Source: Ariolimax columbianus
Lineage: Eukaryota; Mollusca; Gastropoda; Stylommatophora; Arionidae
Assembly (NCBI GenBank): GCA_036924085.1
Contig: JAVGWX010000019.1
Span: 15,848,696-15,912,695, forward strand
Length of the DNA stretch: 64,000 bases
Direction: 5' to 3'
The notes below the pieces were generated by a model that saw nothing but the letters and a program-made list of their open reading frames with translations, did not search any database and was not told the origin of the DNA. Positions 10,701-20,574 of the stretch are shown here, one piece after another; position 1 is the first letter of the stretch; each line of letters opens with the position of its first letter. The translations under genes were made by a program, and so were the position numbers.

Positions 10701-11029
10701 CGATAGCACTGGGTGATGGTTTTCTGAAGAATAGAGCTGTCTCCACAACAGGAGATTACTCTGAGCAATGTTTAGGTATTGATCGCTGCTAGTTACTCAA
10801 ATACTAATACGAAAGATAAACAGGCAATCAAGGAGACACCTGTCTGCAATAACACGGACTAAGCCTAGAGACCACCTCTTGGTTCGGTATCTGTAACTCG
10901 TGGCCGTTTATAAACGTTTGTGTCATTTAGACGCATTAAGTTTGTCCTAAGACCATCTGACCAGGTCGTTATAGATCGTGGGTCTCAGATTGTAAACACA
11001 CATGCCGCGTGTGACCCTATTAGTCATGT

Positions 11030-11200
11030 CATGCGTCAGCTGACGGCGTTAGTATGCGCGGGTAGGCGCAATTTTCTTTTATGTGGTATTGCTATTTGCA
11101 ATTCGTGCCTCTTTAGTGTTTGTCTAACGATATCAATCCATCCTTTTCATTGGTCTTCTTCTTGTACTATTGATATTCTTCGCCGTTCACGTTCAAGCAC
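11030..11200 (-). pseudogene. Possible LINE C-terminal fragment
   Basis: One minus frame reads RRRPMKRWIDIVRQTLKRHE, resembling the RGRPxxRWxDDV tail of LINEs, over about 40 codons. The 172-codon open frame on the opposite strand is probably a shadow. Weak. Confidence 0.4.
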
Positions 11201-11399
11201 ATGTATGTCCCGCGTAAACTTGGCAGTACCCTCAGGCTCTTCTCGTCGCCATACGGTGTATCATTTAATTCAGTTTGGAGGACCATGCTGTCACTCTGCT
11301 CCTCTCGTGAAGCTAACATACTCGGACATCTCGTTAGTCTGTTTTTATCCACCGGTGACTTTTTTTTTCTTCTTCTGTTTGTTGATGAAAAGGACGCCG

Positions 11400-11525
11400 T
11401 ATACTGAGGAGCCTTTCATTGCACTACAACCAGGATGACCGATGCGCAACTCAAGCACCCCACTTGGAATGTAATGAGAGCCACTGTAACTAGCTACCAA
11501 AGAAACTTCATCCAAAGTTAACTCA
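11400..11525 (+). mobile_element. A-family 3' fragment
   Basis: GAGGAGCC...ATTGCACTACAACCAGGATGACC through GGAATGTAATGAGAGCCACTGTAAC is collinear with the A element 3' half at 1660-1770 and 39180-39270. No array or core is attached. Confidence 0.65.
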
Positions 11526-11589
11526 GTATGAACACCTTGGAGAAACAACGGCAAAGAGACAATTGTCTTCCACACCGGCTGAAATCGTT

Positions 11590-11790
11590 CTTTTTATTGC
11601 GTCGTAGTTAACAGTGAGACTGCGATACCTTTAGGCCCCGACACATGCGGTTTCGGTTTCAGCTAGTGCTTTAAGTACCGGGTTTGCCTTCCCACTACAA
11701 TCACTATTCTCTTAGCCAAACTACACTGGTTGAGGCTGCTTCCGGGGTCTTGGTCAGCTCTGGTTGGCTGACCCTGATGTAAGCAGCCAG
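11590..11790 (-). mobile_element. C-family element, divergent copy
   Basis: On the plus strand it has GCGTCGTAGTTAACAG, GACTGCGATACCTTTAGG, ACCGGGTTTGCCTTCC and GGTCTTGGTCAGCTCTGG, matching the order of C copies at 38045 and 40735 with many changes. A similarly divergent copy lies at 38690-38900. Confidence 0.65.
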
Positions 11791-11917
11791 ACATTAGTCA
11801 GTGGATGTTATAAGCTCATTCATTGTGCTGCCTCTTCAGGCCCGATCTCTTATGTGAAACAAATTGTATCAGAGTCTGCAGTGGTCGATTCGTAGTCTCT
11901 TCTTCTTCTTCTTAGTT

Positions 11918-12291
11918 CGTTCTCAATATATCGCTACCAAGCCATGAACGTTCTCAATCTCCCGCTACCAAGCCATGAACGTTCTCAATCTCCCGCTACC
12001 AAGCCCTGAACGTTCTCAATCTCCCGCTACCAAGCCCTGAACGTTCTCAATCTCTCACTACCCAAGCGCTGGACGTTCTCAATCTCCCGCTACTAAGCCA
12101 TGAACGTTCTAAACCTCCCGCTACCAAGCCCTGAACGTTCTCAATCTCTCACTACCAAGCCCTGAACGTTCTCAATCTCTCACTACCAAGCCCTGGACGT
12201 TCTCAATCTCTCACTACCAAGCCCTGAACGTTCTCAATCTCTCGCTACCAAGCCATGAACGTTCTCAATCTCTCGCTACCAAGCCCTGAAA
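11918..12291 (-). repeat. 31-bp minisatellite at the C 3' terminus, about 12 units
   Basis: Unit CGTTCTCAATCTC then CGCTACCAAGCCCTGAA (plus strand). This is exactly the terminal segment that occurs once at the 3' end of other C copies (38065, 40737, reverse at 15870). The array is continuous with the rest of a C element that carries a second array. Confidence 0.95.
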
Positions 12292-13372
12292 AGGATGTAG
12301 TCCGGAGAACATAATGCGTTGTGTCGTAGTTTACAGCTTGACTGAGATATTTGCACCTTTTGGTCTGACACATCCGTCTTCAGCAAGCATTTTTGAGCAC
12401 CGGGTTACCTTCCCTCTTCGTTCTCTTCTACTTAGCTAGTCTGCTATAGTTCACTGGCCTTGACGCTAGCAGTCAGCTATGGTTCACTGGCCCTGACGCT
12501 AGCAGTCAGCTATGGTTCACTGGCCCTGACGCTAGAAGTCAGCTATGGTTCACTGGCCCTGACGCTGGAGGTCAGCTATATTTCACTGGCCCTGACGCTA
12601 GCAGTCAGATGTGGTTCGCTGGTCCTGACGCGAGCAGTCATCTATGGTTCACTGGCCCTGACGCTAGCAGTCAGCTATGGTTCACTGGCCCTGACGCTAG
12701 CAGTCAGCTATGGTTCACTGGCCCTGACGCTAGCAGTCAGCTATGGTTCACTGGTCCTGACGCTAGCAGTCAGCTATGGTTCACTGGCCCTGACGCTAGC
12801 AGTCAACTATGGTTCACTGGCCCTGACGCTAGCAGTCAGTTATGGTTCACTGGCCCTGACGCTAGCAGTCAGTTATGGTTTACTGGCCCTGACGCTAGCA
12901 GTCAGCTATGGTACACTGGCCCTGACACTAGCAGTCAGCTATGGTTCGCTGGCCCTGACGCTGACAGTCAGCTATTGTTCACTGGCCCTGACGCTGGCAG
13001 TCAGCTAAGATTCACTGGCCCTGACGCTAGCAGTCATATATGGTTCGCTGGCCCTGACGCTAGCAGTCAGCTATGGTTCGCTGGCCCTGACGCTAGCAGT
13101 CAGCTATGGTTCGCTGGCCCTGACGCTAGCAGTCAGCTATTGTTCACTGGCCCTGACGCTGGCAGTCAGCTAAGATTCACTGGCCCTGACGCTAGCAGTC
13201 AGCTATGGTTCGCTGGCCCTGACGCTAGCAGTCAGCTATGGTTCGCTGGCCCTGACGCTAGCAGTCAGCTATGGTTCGCTGGCCCTGACGCTAGCAGTCA
13301 GATATGGTTCGCTAACCACCGCAGCTCATGCGCTGCTCAGCATCTTAATCCCCCGATTCGTAGTCGGAATTG
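12291..13372 (-). mobile_element. C-family element with a second internal array
   Basis: After the 31-bp array the plus strand reads GCGTTGTGTCGTAGTTTACAG, CATCCGTCTTCAGCAAGC, ACCGGGTTACCTTCCC, then the 33-bp array, then CCGCAGCTCATGCGCTGCTC (the C 5' end). The A/B/C core segment between TTAGC and the array is shortened in this copy. Confidence 0.82.
12452..13312 (-). repeat. 33-bp minisatellite in a C element, about 26 units
   Basis: Plus-strand kernel CACTGGCCCTGACGCTAGCA then GTCAGCTATGGTT. The period is divisible by three, so two forward frames stay open, giving periodic 11-residue peptides (for example GPDASSQLWFT). The same motif occurs one to four times in other C copies (15498-15640, 38330, 40980, 58490, 60440). 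Confidence 0.96.
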
Positions 13373-13649
13373 TATCACTTGGATGTGTGTCCGATAGGAT
13401 GTAGTAGACGATGTTATCAAGGTCTAACCTCACTCTTGATCCGACACAAGTTGGTGGAGACTTGCTGGACAGAGAGGTTCGGAAATATCATCGCTATCAC
13501 ACGAGATAAAGCCATTTATTTTTTCGGAGTGGCTACGTGTACCATAAATTATGATGTTGGAGAGAAAGAGAGAGAGAGGGAGAGAATGAGAGAGAGAGAG
13601 AGAGCAGATTATGAAAACACATTCAGCTAACAACAATCAGCTTGAGATA
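13373..13649. repeat. Unassigned sequence with a (GA)n tract
   Basis: Nothing recognised except an AG-rich simple repeat at about 13563-13605. Confidence 0.6.
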
Positions 13650-13905
13650 CAATGGTACATGATGCTGAATCATTCATTTGTCTTGGTAGCAAATGCAGAC
13701 AAAGTAGGACGCTCAGATAAAGACATCAAAACAAGAATACACAGGTCCAGAGAAGCTTACATTCCATTAGGGAGCTAATAGAATTTACAAGAAATTACGC
13801 CCAACACAAAAATACAAATCTTGAAGTCCAATGTAAAGTTTGTTATTCGGAATTGCTGTGAAACATAGAGAATAAGAACAACAACCAAAACAGTACGACG
13901 ATTCA
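13650..13905 (+). pseudogene. LINE RT-thumb fragment (LINE-G type)
   Basis: Forward pieces read KDIKTRIHRSREAYIPL, LIEFTRNYAQHKNTN and LEVQCKVCYSELL. They align in order with the region after the RT palm of LINE-G-like elements (Y-LGS ... DxxVRIGKARxAF ... K-V-S-LLYG). Frames change; dead. Confidence 0.55.
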
Positions 13906-13914
13906 TTTTTTTAA

Positions 13915-14156
13915 TGGATACTTTTGCTGCAATATGAACAGGACGACCAGGTCGGGCCTCATCAGCAATTTCTGAGTGACCATGAGAAAAAATGATTCGA
14001 CCCATTTATGCACAGCTTTACGCGACAAACACTGCTCACAACATGAAGCATTTTCTTATGAATAGTCTCTGCCCAAAGTACTTTTTTGCCGCACAAAAAT
14101 ACACACACCGCACCAATCTGTACGTTGATTGTACACTGTATCAATACGGACGTCAC
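13915..14156 (-). pseudogene. Mariner-family transposase N-terminal relic
   Basis: Minus-strand pieces in two frames give FLCGKKVLWAETIHKKML, then a degraded middle, then IADEARPGRPVHIAAK. This matches the HTH DNA-binding region of mariner/SETMAR-type transposases (IHKEML ... ADEARPGRPVE). No DDD/DDE catalytic region is visible and at least one frameshift is present. Confidence 0.68.
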
Positions 14157-14547
14157 TTTGTATCTGAGCTGCGCATGTGCATGAGATACCTCCCATCTGC
14201 TACCAACAGTAGTCGCAAAGCGGAATCCTACTCAATGACACCTGTAGAAACTAAAATGTCAGCTATCCCATATCATTTCGTTATCTACTAACTGACTTAG
14301 CATCTGTTCCCAGTAATAATACTCTCCAGCTTACATAGCTGTTTGCAACTTCCTACTTTACTTACTGACTAGGAGGAAGGGAACCCGGTAACTCCACATC
14401 ACATTTACTCTTAAGAAAACGATAAGCTACAAGGATAGCAGAGTCTTCTAAACCAGTACAAATACGTTATTATGCTAACTCGGAAAACATATACACCAGA
14501 CAACGGAATAAAGTCGAATTATAGCACACCCTAGTACGCCATGTAGG
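14157..14547. other. No recognised feature
   Basis: No open frame or repeat family recognised. The part next to the mariner relic may be its degraded terminus, but I cannot define an inverted repeat. Confidence 0.4.
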
Positions 14548-14820
14548 GAGCCGCGTAGCGCAGTGGTTAGCGCTCTGGTTTCGCATCTGAGTGGCCCTGG
14601 GTTCATTCCCCAGTTGAGGCAGTAATGTTTTTTTCAGACCGCAATGGCTCCCGGGTCGACCCAGCCTTAAATGGGTACCGGTTCAGTCCGGGAAGTAAAA
14701 GCGGCGAGGGAGAGGAGATGGCCTCATATAGCCGAGCCTTTGAAATCTGAGATCGCTAACACCTCACACCCCTACGGCAGTAATGCTATGGGATACTTTA
14801 CTTCAGTACGCCACGCTGAA
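14548..14820 (+). mobile_element. SINE-b, full-length tRNA-derived SINE
   Basis: Head GCGTAGCGCAGTGGTTAGCG (A box) and TGGGTTCATTCCCCAG (B box); body GGGTCGACCCAGCC and GTCCGGGAAGTAAAAGCGGC; tail of TTTAC type. The reverse copy at 34205-34480 is very similar and carries several tail repeats. Confidence 0.9.
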
Positions 14821-15204
14821 AGAAAGACACGTACTATTGAGCTGGCCTTTGTCATTGCTACTCTCGTCTCTACTTTATTTACACATTTGATAACCTCTGG
14901 CTCCTGTTGTTTCTCTCACTCCTTGTCTGGTTACCTCCTGCTCTTTCTCTCTCAATCTGGTTACCTCTCCAACTCTTAGTGACCTCGATCACCCTCTAGC
15001 TATTGCAACCAGCCTTACCAACCTTACTGTCCTCTTTCATACACTGACAGTCTTTCAATACTGCCACCACATCTCTGTGTTTGCCCTGGACATCCATTTG
15101 CGTTTCAATTAAAAATACATGAATAAATGAAACGTTGCGGCGTTCATCGGATAGCATTGTGTTCTGTCTGGAAGGTGTACCTATCTTTCGGCGAAGGTAC
15201 ACGT
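14821..15204. other. No recognised feature
   Basis: Pyrimidine-rich at 14865-14980, with TCTGGTTACCTC-like motifs that recur loosely near 19375-19470. No gene or element assigned. Confidence 0.4.
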
Positions 15205-15288
15205 TCTTCAAGGGGGTCACATTAGGACAGTGGTTAATCCACAAGCGGTCAGGGTTCAATTACCAGTTGTTGCTGGATAATTTATTTT

Positions 15289-15320
<32 letters not shown>

Positions 15321-15420
15321 TGTGTGCAAACCGGCTCGTGTGGTCGACCCAGTCGGAGAAATGTGGGAAGTAAAAGCGGTGGGCGTGGGTCATAAAATAA
15401 CATGGATCTAACACCATATT
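15205..15420 (+). mobile_element. SINE-b-like copy with a poly-G insertion
   Basis: A-box-like TTAGGACAGTGGTTAATCC and B-box-like GGGTTCAATTACCAG, then TCGACCCAGTCGGAG and GGGAAGTAAAAGCGGTGG as in SINE-b. The T stretch after the head is followed by 21 G residues. Divergent subfamily. Confidence 0.68.
15300..15320 (+). repeat. Poly-G tract (21)
   Basis: An uninterrupted run of 21 G inside a SINE-b-like copy. The length equals two other runs in the window (20181, 48172). Confidence 0.95.
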
Positions 15421-15464
15421 GCCGCTTTATTTTAAACTGATTTTTCAACCGCAGAGAGGGATCA

Positions 15465-15900
15465 AGATATTGAGCAGCGCATGAGCTGCAGTGATCAGCG
15501 ACCCATAGCTGACTCCTAGCGTCAGCGAACCATAGCTGACTGCTAGCGTCAGGGCCAGCGAACCAGAGCTGACTGCTAGCGTCAGGGCCAGCGAACCAGA
15601 GCTGACTGCTAGCGTCAGGGCCAGCGAACCAGAGCTGCCAAGACCCTTCTACACCTCCACGCGGTGATCCTGGATAACAGGCTGCAGTAGGGCCTACTGG
15701 CTAAGGAGAAGAGATCGAAGAGGGAATGCTAACCCGGTACTCAAAAAATGCTTGCTGAAGTCGGATGTGTTGGACTGAAAGGTGCAAATATCGCAGTCAA
15801 GCTGTAAACTACGACACAACGCACTCCGTTATCTGGACTACATTCTGCTACTTAAGCCCTTTCAGTGTTTGGTAGCGGGAGATTGAGAACGAACGAAACC
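15465..15900 (+). mobile_element. C-family element, forward copy
   Basis: Order: GAGCAGCGCATGAGCTGCAG, about four short array units (15498-15640), core (CAAGACCC, TCCTGGATAACAGGCTG, CTGGCTAAGGAG), CCGGTACTC, TGCTGAAGTCGGATGTGTTG, TGTAAACTACGACACAACGC, and 3' end GGGAGATTGAGAACGAACG. It is the clearest forward C copy and defines the family. Confidence 0.87.
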
Positions 15901-16699
15901 AAGCCAACCGCAGGCAGACTCCTTCTGGCTATATCAGAACGGGGAGTAAAGGAGGAGGTATATGGATCAAGAATAAAGGTCGCTTGTTTATGCCGTCGCC
16001 ACGTGGTGTGCGTCTTTGTTTTTATTTCAACCCTGATAGATAGGAAATCAAACCTAAGCCTTACAGCGCTGTTGAACCCCTTTCCTCCTTGGTCGAGAGA
16101 CGATATCTCCAAACCTCGACCACCAGCCCGCTCTACGCGTAGTTACGCAATGGGTTATTTTTAAAGCTGGGACATACATTCCAGAAACCCGGACAAATGA
16201 TGTCACAGACTTCCTCTTGTTGAACATCCCTCATCATCACGCTGCGCATTCACGCGAAAACGACCTTGTTCGCCCATTATACGGTGGTTATCTTTTCAAT
16301 CCGAGTCGAATATGGTTTCGCTCGGTGTTTCCACGTATCTCCTGATAAAATGCATTATGTGCACTCAGAATGCGTGAGGTCATCTACGTGGTTCTCGTTA
16401 AAAATATATGCCAACCCTGTCTGACCCAGATAATGAACTCGCCGTTTGGGAGGGAGAAAAAAATAATTTCTTTTTAAATCGTCTGTGGTAGAAGGATCCT
16501 TAACTCTAGGGATACAACATCCCCACCTGACGTGTACAAAGGTAAATAACGTGGTTTGTATATAAAGGTATTGGCATAGCAGACGATGCTGTCAGGGATG
16601 GAGTGTTGAAGACTTTATTGTATGATACTTTATCTTGTTTATGAGACGAGATTTGCCACTTTCTTTCCTAGCTGCATTGTTCTTCTCTAATAGTATGTA
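15901..16699. other. Mostly unassigned
   Basis: 15945-16005 weakly resembles the SINE-d body. The remainder, including an AT-rich part at 16380-16480, has no recognised gene or repeat. Confidence 0.4.
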
Positions 16700-16800
16700 A
16701 GGTACCCATTTACAGCTACGTCGACTGGAGCTTGCCGGTAACGGAAATTGAACCCCGTATCTTTGTCATGCTACCCACCACGCTACACAGACGGTCCATG
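16700..16800 (-). mobile_element. SINE-e fragment, tRNA-like head
   Basis: Minus strand: GTGTAGCGTGGTGGGTAGC, then ACGGGGTTCAATTTCCG (B box), then CCGGCAAGCTCCAGTCGACG. A related head lies at 19540-19650 and a trace at 4640. Confidence 0.55.
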
Positions 16801-16854
16801 TAGGTGCCCTAAAGTAGAAGCTTATGACGATGGATGCAATTACGATGAAGAATC

Positions 16855-17020
16855 ATCATAAGAAGAAAAAGGGCAAAAAGAGGAAAGTTATAAAGATTAA
16901 TACGAGGACTGAGAAGACAAAAGTGAGAAGAAGTTGAAGCAGGGGAAGAGCAGATGAAAAATAAGAAAGAGGAAAGGAAGAAGAAACAGAAAGGAAAGAA
17001 TAAGAATGCATCTAAAGAGA
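16855..17020 (+). repeat. Purine-rich low-complexity tract
   Basis: GAAGAAAAAGGG-type imperfect purine repeats. No gene. Confidence 0.8.
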
Positions 17021-17064
17021 CGATCAGTTACTTTTTGTTCGTATCTGTACCTAGAAATCCAACC

Positions 17065-17595
17065 GCAAGTTTTGGTCGGCTCAGAGGCCCTTTAAGTTGT
17101 CTTTCATTACGACCGGCTCATAGGTTCTTTTAAGTTGTCTTTCATTACGACCGGCTCATAGGTTCTTTTAAGTTGTTTTTCATTATGACCGGCTCATAGG
17201 TTCTTTTAAGTTGTCTTTCATTACGTCCGGCTCATTGGCCCTTTAAGCTGTCTTTCATTATGACCGGCTGAGAGGCCCCTTTAAGTTGTCTTTCATTACG
17301 GGCTTTAAGTTGTCTTTCATTATGACCGGCTCAGAGGCCCTTTAAGTTGTCTTTCATTTCGGCCGGCTCATAGGCCCTTTAAGTTATCTTTCATTACGAC
17401 CGGCTCAGAGGCCCTTTAAGTTGTCTTTCATTACGGCCAGCTCATAGGCCCTTTAAGTTGTCTTTCATTATGACCGGCTCATAGGTTCTTTAAGTTGTCT
17501 TTCATTACGGTCGGCTCATATGCTATTTAAGTTGTCTTTCATTACGGCCAGCTCATAGGCCTTTTAAGTTGTCTTTCATTACGGCCGTTGTCTCC
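17065..17595. repeat. 37/38-bp minisatellite, about 14 units
   Basis: Kernel AAGTTGTCTTTCATTACG then CCGGCTCATAGG and CCCTTT or TTCTTTT. It ends directly before a divergent C copy, at the position where C elements carry their 5' arrays or terminus, but the unit is unlike the 33-bp C unit. Confidence 0.94.
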
Positions 17596-17599
17596 TTAT

Positions 17600-17885
17600 G
17601 CATGATTCTCAGCGCAACCATCTTTGAACCCAAGATGCAGCAGTGAATGAGCTGATAGCACCAGTGTATATGACCCATAACTGACCAAGACTTTATTTCA
17701 TCTCAAAATGGCGGCCCCGGAAACAGACTGTAACTATACAGTCTGGCAAAGGAATTTCAGATCGAAGAGGGAAGGTAAACCCAGTTCCAAACAAAAAACG
17801 TGCTGAAATCGGATGAGTAGAGCCGAAAGGCGCAGATATCGCAGCCTCGCGGTAGACTACGACACAGCGTGACAAATGTTCTTTT
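17600..17885 (+). mobile_element. C-family element, divergent copy
   Basis: Contains GATGCAGCAGTGAATGAGCTG, TGACCCATAACTGACCAAGAC, AGATCGAAGAGGGAAGG, GTGCTGAAATCGGATGAG and TAGACTACGACACAGCG in C order, but the CAGGCTG core is degraded. Confidence 0.7.
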
Positions 17886-17929
17886 CAAACGAATGCTGAA
17901 GAAGAATCATTTGAAACACAGACGACCAT

Positions 17930-19300
17930 TGACGGCCGTTGGTTGGTTATTTGATCCAGCAGCCTGTGGTCTCCTGCCCTTTGGCCAAATGTCATATAGT
18001 GGTATCTGCAAGTGTTTTTGAGCTGTTGTTTAGTCCCGTACATCGTTCCATTTGTTTGGCCTCGGAGAAATAAGCCCTTTCCTAACACGGTCAAGTGCTG
18101 GACAATACATTTACAAAATGATGTTTAACAGTTCCGTTGGGATATGTGCACAGCCGGCACTCTGGGTATGGAATATCTGCACAGCCGGCACTCTGGAGTA
18201 TGGGATGTGTGCACAGCCGGCACTCTTGTGTATGAGATGTGTGTACAGCCGGCACTCTTGTGTATGGGATGTGTGCACAGCCGGCACTTTTGTGTATGGG
18301 ATGTGTGCACAGCCGGTACTCTTGTGTATGGTATGTGTGCACATCCGGCACTCTGGGGTATGGGATGTGTGCACAGCCGGCACTCTTGTGTATGGGATGT
18401 GTGCATAGCCGGCACTCTTGTGTATGGGATGTGTGCACAGCCAGCACTCTTGTGTATGGGATGTGTGCATAGCCGGCGCTCTTGTGTATGGGATGTGTGC
18501 ACAGCCAGCACTCTTGTGTATGGGATGTGTGCACAGCCAGCACTCTTGTGTATGGGATGTGTGCACAGCCGGCACTCTTGTGTATGGGATTTGTGCACAG
18601 CCAGCACACTTGTGTATGGGATGTGTGCACAGCCGGCACTCTGGGGTATGGGATGTGTGCACAGCCGGCGCTCTGGGGTATGGGATGTGTGCATAGCCGG
18701 CACTCTGGGGTATGGTATGTGTTAACAGCCGGCACTCTGAAGTATGGGATGTATGCACAGCCGGCACTCTTGGGATATGTGCACAGCCGGCACTCTAGAG
18801 TATGTTCTGTTCAAGTGACGTGTTGCTTATATTGAGTGAGAGGTGATAAGGTGCATTGATATCCCCTTTTCAGGCAGTTGATATTGTTTTGGGATGAATA
18901 AATAGTTGTAGACTTCTCTCTTAGCATGTCCCATCTATTCAGCCAAACTCATTTGTTTGCATTCTTCAGTAGTTGTTTGATTGTAGGGTTGTTGGTGTAT
19001 ATTGGTGTTCTTGACTTGATCCCTTCTTATCCAGTATGCCTGCCTTGTCATTACCAGGTGTATTTGAATGACCAGGGATCCATTGTATAACTATTTTGAC
19101 TTCATGGTATACGATAAGCTGGTTGGTATCTATGGATATTTGGCTGCTCAGGCTTACAATGATCCATCCCCCTCTTGCAGATCTTGAAGGACAGACAATT
19201 GATCTGTAAAGATTACGATGTCTTGGGTGTTTGATGGGAAGGCATCAAATACAGTCCTCAGGCGGTACTGAGCTACTTCCAGTACGCAGACGCGTGATTT
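17930..19300 (-). pseudogene. LINE-F 3' half (I-like, RNase H), with an array
   Basis: On the minus strand it runs from an RNase H piece (LEVAQYRLRTVFDAF, DIVIFTDQLSVLQDLQ; 19170-19290) through degraded sequence to a Cys/His knuckle at 18135-18800 and a C-terminal NTCRYHYMTFGQRAGDH (17950-18010). It is collinear with the larger copy at 61330-64000. In this copy the knuckle region is expanded into a 32-bp array. Many stops; dead. Confidence 0.78.
18140..18800 (-). repeat. 32-bp minisatellite in LINE-F knuckle codons, about 20 units
   Basis: Plus-strand unit GGGATGTGTGCACAGCCGGC then ACTCTTGTGTAT. The minus strand encodes HTPECRLCTHPI-like peptides that alternate through three frames (32 is 2 mod 3). 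The right boundary AGAGTATG...TTCTGTTCAAGTG matches the single-copy LINE-F sequence at 61540-61566. Confidence 0.93.
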
Positions 19301-19404
19301 CATGGAGGCTGGCGGGAAAGGTGTCAAATGATAGAACTTAATAAAAACCAAGCCCAGCAGAAGGACTACTTTCTCTCACTCCCTGTATGGTTGATTTCTG
19401 CTAT

Positions 19405-19425
19405 CTCTCTCTCTCTCTCTCTCTG
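19405..19425. repeat. (CT)n microsatellite
   Basis: Simple dinucleotide tract in a pyrimidine-rich segment. Confidence 0.9.
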
Positions 19426-19539
19426 GTTATCTCTCCGACTCCTATTTACCTTATTCTGGTTATTTCCCTACCTCCAAAGATTTCAGTGTACTAAGCCACA
19501 TCGTAATTGTTGTTCCTTTCCTCGCTGGTTTTGTACTTC

Positions 19540-19650
19540 CCTAGTCGTATGCCAGATACCCATTGATATATGGGTTCACTGGAGCGTACCGATAGCGAGA
19601 TTCGCACCCGTATTTTTGCCTGAAAAGCGAGTGCTCTACCACAAATAAAT
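19540..19650 (-). mobile_element. SINE-e-like tRNA head
   Basis: Minus strand: TTGTGGTAGAGCACTCGC (A box) then ACGGGTGCGAATCTCGC (B box) and CGGTACGCTCCAGTG. The body is short or lost. It lacks a paired acceptor stem, so it is not called as a tRNA. Confidence 0.5.
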
Positions 19651-19739
19651 TGTGCGGGAAGGGAGTCTACTATCATTCAATTATTTGTGTTGAAATTCCA
19701 CGAAAACAGTACAAATACAAATTATAGAGACTTCAGTTA

Positions 19740-20030
19740 ATATTGGCCAAGACCCATTGGCTTCCTCGTCGGCCTTCCTGGAAACGAGCCGTTGTCAAGG
19801 TAGCCTGGCTAACAAGGTGAGGGATCGACGTGATCCCCGTAATAATGAGCGACACGCAGATGAAGCCAAGTATTGGACAACCGCCTGGAGGACCCCAGCC
19901 CACCTTCATTAGCACGCTCGGGATGTGAGGAAAGCTACAACAACCCGCCACTTAACGTCCTTTCCATGGCGCACAGAATAGTAATCCTTCTGATTGTGGG
20001 TATTCGCAAACTACAACAACAACGACAGTG
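19740..20030 (+). mobile_element. B-family element without an array
   Basis: Begins at CCAAGACCCATTGG, then CTTCCTGGAAACGAGCCG, TAGCCTGGCTAACAAGG, GGGATCGACGTGATCC, GCACGCTCGGGATGTGAGGA and CACAGAATAGTAATCC, with an ACAACAACA tail. It shows the B core without an expanded minisatellite. Confidence 0.83.
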
Positions 20031-20574
20031 TAAGACAATAACAACACAAGAGATAGGAAGCATGTTTGAAAAAACAAACTGACGACAACAGCAATATAGG
20101 TCAGAAACAATCCGCCAGGTGGCGCCTTGCCAGAAAGTGTGCGGTTAAGCGAAGCAGCATACATAATACGAGGAGGTGCTGGGGGGGGGGGGGGGGGGGG
20201 GAGGAAATAGGGAGGGGTGTCAACGAGAAAAGTGTACGGACAAGCGAGCGTAATTAATGCAAATGTGCGAAGTCCTAGATACGTCTGTAAGGGAATTCCA
20301 CTACAATTATTGCGTTTATTACTATCAAGAATATTTAGGGCGCATAAATGACCACAGTAAAAAAATATACAACAGAGGACGAATCCGTATTCCTTTACAA
20401 ACTGACGATCATGATGCACGCCAACAATGTTCAATTACTTTGACTTGTATACATTTTGAATTGGTCAATTATGTGGAAACACCAGCACGGCTTCAATTGG
20501 AGAATGCAGACTCAACCAAACGCTTCACGAGGCGCATGGCGGTCTAACAATTGTCATTTCTTTGACGAGTGTTA
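20031..20574. other. Unassigned, with a poly-G tract
   Basis: No recognised gene. A 96-codon frame at 20257-20547 has no recognisable domain and I do not call it. Confidence 0.4.
20181..20201 (+). repeat. Poly-G tract (21)
   Basis: Run of 21 G followed by AGGAAATAGGGAGGGG. A potential G-quadruplex. Confidence 0.95.

Noticed and set aside
10920..11438. 172-codon open frame on the plus strand
   Set aside because: No recognisable domain; the reverse strand has a LINE-like tail and the 3' end runs into an A-element fragment, so it is probably a chance frame.
18091..18835. Cys/His-rich open frames on both strands
   Set aside because: They are produced by the 32-bp array. The Cys-x2-Cys motif is inherited from the LINE-F knuckle, not from a host zinc-finger gene.
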